7,421 nt of DNA, taken from assembly GCA_945903655.1 (NCBI GenBank), contig CAMDOY010000173.1, forward strand, positions 1 through 7,421, given 5' to 3'. The notes beneath the pieces were generated by a model. That model did no database searches and was not told the DNA's origin. It saw nothing but the letters and a program-made list of their open reading frames with translations. The position numbers and the translations under genes are program-made. Of this stretch, positions 6,487-7,421 are shown piece by piece (within the stretch, counting starts at the first letter, position 1; each line of letters opens with the position of its first letter). The stretch is from Rhizobium sp. Q54 (GTDB lineage: Bacteria; Pseudomonadota; Alphaproteobacteria; Rhizobiales; Beijerinckiaceae).

Positions 6487-7421
6487 ATGCACTCCATCAA
6501 GGCGTCCATGAAACGGCTCGTTGTAGCGACTGCGTTGGTTTCCTTCGCGACCGCGTTTGCGACAGGAGCTTTCGCCCAATCCGTCGAGGTGCGGGGCAGC
6601 AAGCGCGTCGATGCGGAGACCATTCGCAATTATTTCTCCGGGACCGATCCCGCCCGCGTCAATCAGGCCGTGAAGGAGCTTTACGCCACCGGCCTGTTCT
6701 CCGCTGTGCGCACGGAGCGTTCGGGCGGCGGCATCGTTGTCTATGTGACCGAGAACCAGCTCATCAATCGCGTCGCTTTTGAGGGCAATAGCAAGCTCAA
6801 GAGCGAAGTGATCGCCTCCGAGATCCAGTCCAAGTCCCGTGGCGCCTATAGCCCCTCGACTGTACAGGCCGATATCGAGCGCATTCTAGACCTCTATCGT
6901 CGCGGCGGTCGGTCCGACGCGGCTGTGACCGGGCGGACGGTGGATCTGCCCAATGGCCGCCTCGATGTGGTTTTCACCATCAATGAGGGCGGCAAGACCG
7001 GCGTTCGCTCCATTGATTTCGTGGGCAACAACAGCTTCTCCACCTCGCGTCTGCGCAATCTCATGCAGACCACGGAGATGAATTGGCTCTCCTTCTTCAA
7101 GTCGACCGACGTTTATGATCCCGACAAGATCGCCTCTGATCAGGAACTGGTCCGCCGCTTCTATCTGAAGAACGGTTACGCCGACTTCCGTATCGTCGGG
7201 TCCGACGTGCGCTATAATGCTGAGGGCAAGGGCTACGACCTCGTCGTGACCGTGGAAGAGGGTCAGCAGTACCGCGTCGGCTCCGTCAATGTGGAGACGC
7301 AGATCGCCGATCTCGACCGCAAGGTGCTCGCCTCCACGGTGAAGCTGGCGGTGGGCGACGTCTATAATGGCGATCTCGTCGACAAGTCCGTCGAGGCCAT
7401 GACCCGTGAAGTGGCCCGCAA
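6487..7421 (+). CDS. bamA: Outer-membrane assembly factor BamA, N-terminal part (3' end outside window)
   Basis: BamA is the Omp85-family core of the BAM complex, which folds beta-barrel proteins into the outer membrane. Its periplasmic POTRA domains dock partners and substrates. The frame is open to the window edge, giving 311 full codons. A signal peptide ends in ATGAFA before QS, with cleavage likely after Ala30. POTRA1 spans about 33-90 (VEVRGSKRVDAETIRNYF, then ATGLFSAV), POTRA2 about 94-170 (INRVAFEGNSKLK, then DLYRRGGR), POTRA3 about 173-258 (IDFVGNNSFS, then FYLKNGYADFRI), and POTRA4 begins near 262 (YRVGSVNVE). POTRA5 and the beta-barrel lie beyond the window. AGGGA at 6471-6475 is 11 bases before the ATG at 6487. 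A second ATG at 6508 with AAGG 5 bases upstream would give a tighter signal peptide starting MKRLVV and may be the real start. Confidence 0.95.
   Translation, partial: MHSIKASMKRLVVATALVSFATAFATGAFAQSVEVRGSKRVDAETIRNYFSGTDPARVNQAVKELYATGLFSAVRTERSGGGIVVYVTENQLINRVAFEGNSKLKSEVIASEIQSKSRGAYSPSTVQADIERILDLYRRGGRSDAAVTGRTVDLPNGRLDVVFTINEGGKTGVRSIDFVGNNSFSTSRLRNLMQTTEMNWLSFFKSTDVYDPDKIASDQELVRRFYLKNGYADFRIVGSDVRYNAEGKGYDLVVTVEEGQQYRVGSVNVETQIADLDRKVLASTVKLAVGDVYNGDLVDKSVEAMTREVAR

Noticed and set aside
1..7421. Search for a novel system, mobile element, CRISPR array or toxin-antitoxin pair
   Set aside because: Every substantial + strand frame matches a known core gene in a conserved order. There are no repeats in array, transposase fragments or shifts in coding composition.

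Overview
This window is a GC-rich stretch of a bacterial chromosome carrying a conserved housekeeping cluster, all on the + strand: tsf (3' part) - pyrH - frr - uppS - cdsA - dxr - rseP - bamA (5' part). The gene order, the high GC content and the protein types (single-PDZ RseP of 374 aa, YRRGGR-containing BamA POTRA2, alphaproteobacterial EF-Ts C-terminus) point to an alphaproteobacterium, most likely of the order Hyphomicrobiales (Rhizobiales). I cannot name a genus from the sequence alone.

Layout. Bases 1-506 hold the end of elongation factor Ts, closed by a good intrinsic terminator (529-555). A gap of about 290 bases with no convincing gene leads to pyrH (UMP kinase, 797-1510), frr (ribosome recycling factor, 1562-2122) and uppS (undecaprenyl diphosphate synthase, 2160-2939). 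The uppS stop codon overlaps the start of cdsA (CDP-diglyceride synthase, 2936-3814) in an ATGA. After 28 bases comes dxr (DXP reductoisomerase, 3843-5051), which lacks a recognisable ribosome binding site. A 79-base gap with a GC-rich hairpin precedes rseP (site-2 membrane protease, 5131-6255). A second gap of about 230 bases begins with a striking AT-rich inverted repeat (6265-6302) and leads to bamA (outer-membrane assembly factor), which is cut by the window end in POTRA4.

How the genes fit together. tsf and frr serve translation and pyrH serves pyrimidine nucleotide supply. The rest build the cell envelope. Dxr commits carbon to the MEP isoprenoid pathway, and UppS turns its products into the C55 carrier lipid for peptidoglycan and other glycans. 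CdsA makes CDP-diacylglycerol for phospholipids, RseP cleaves membrane proteins in envelope signalling, and BamA inserts outer-membrane beta-barrels. pyrH to dxr (and perhaps rseP) looks like one transcription unit. tsf is likely closed off upstream, and bamA probably has extra control from its own leader.

I found no mobile element, CRISPR array, RNA gene or undescribed system. All coding sequence belongs to well-known core families with intact visible motifs. The parts worth a second look are non-coding: the two leader regions before pyrH and bamA, and the initiation region of dxr.
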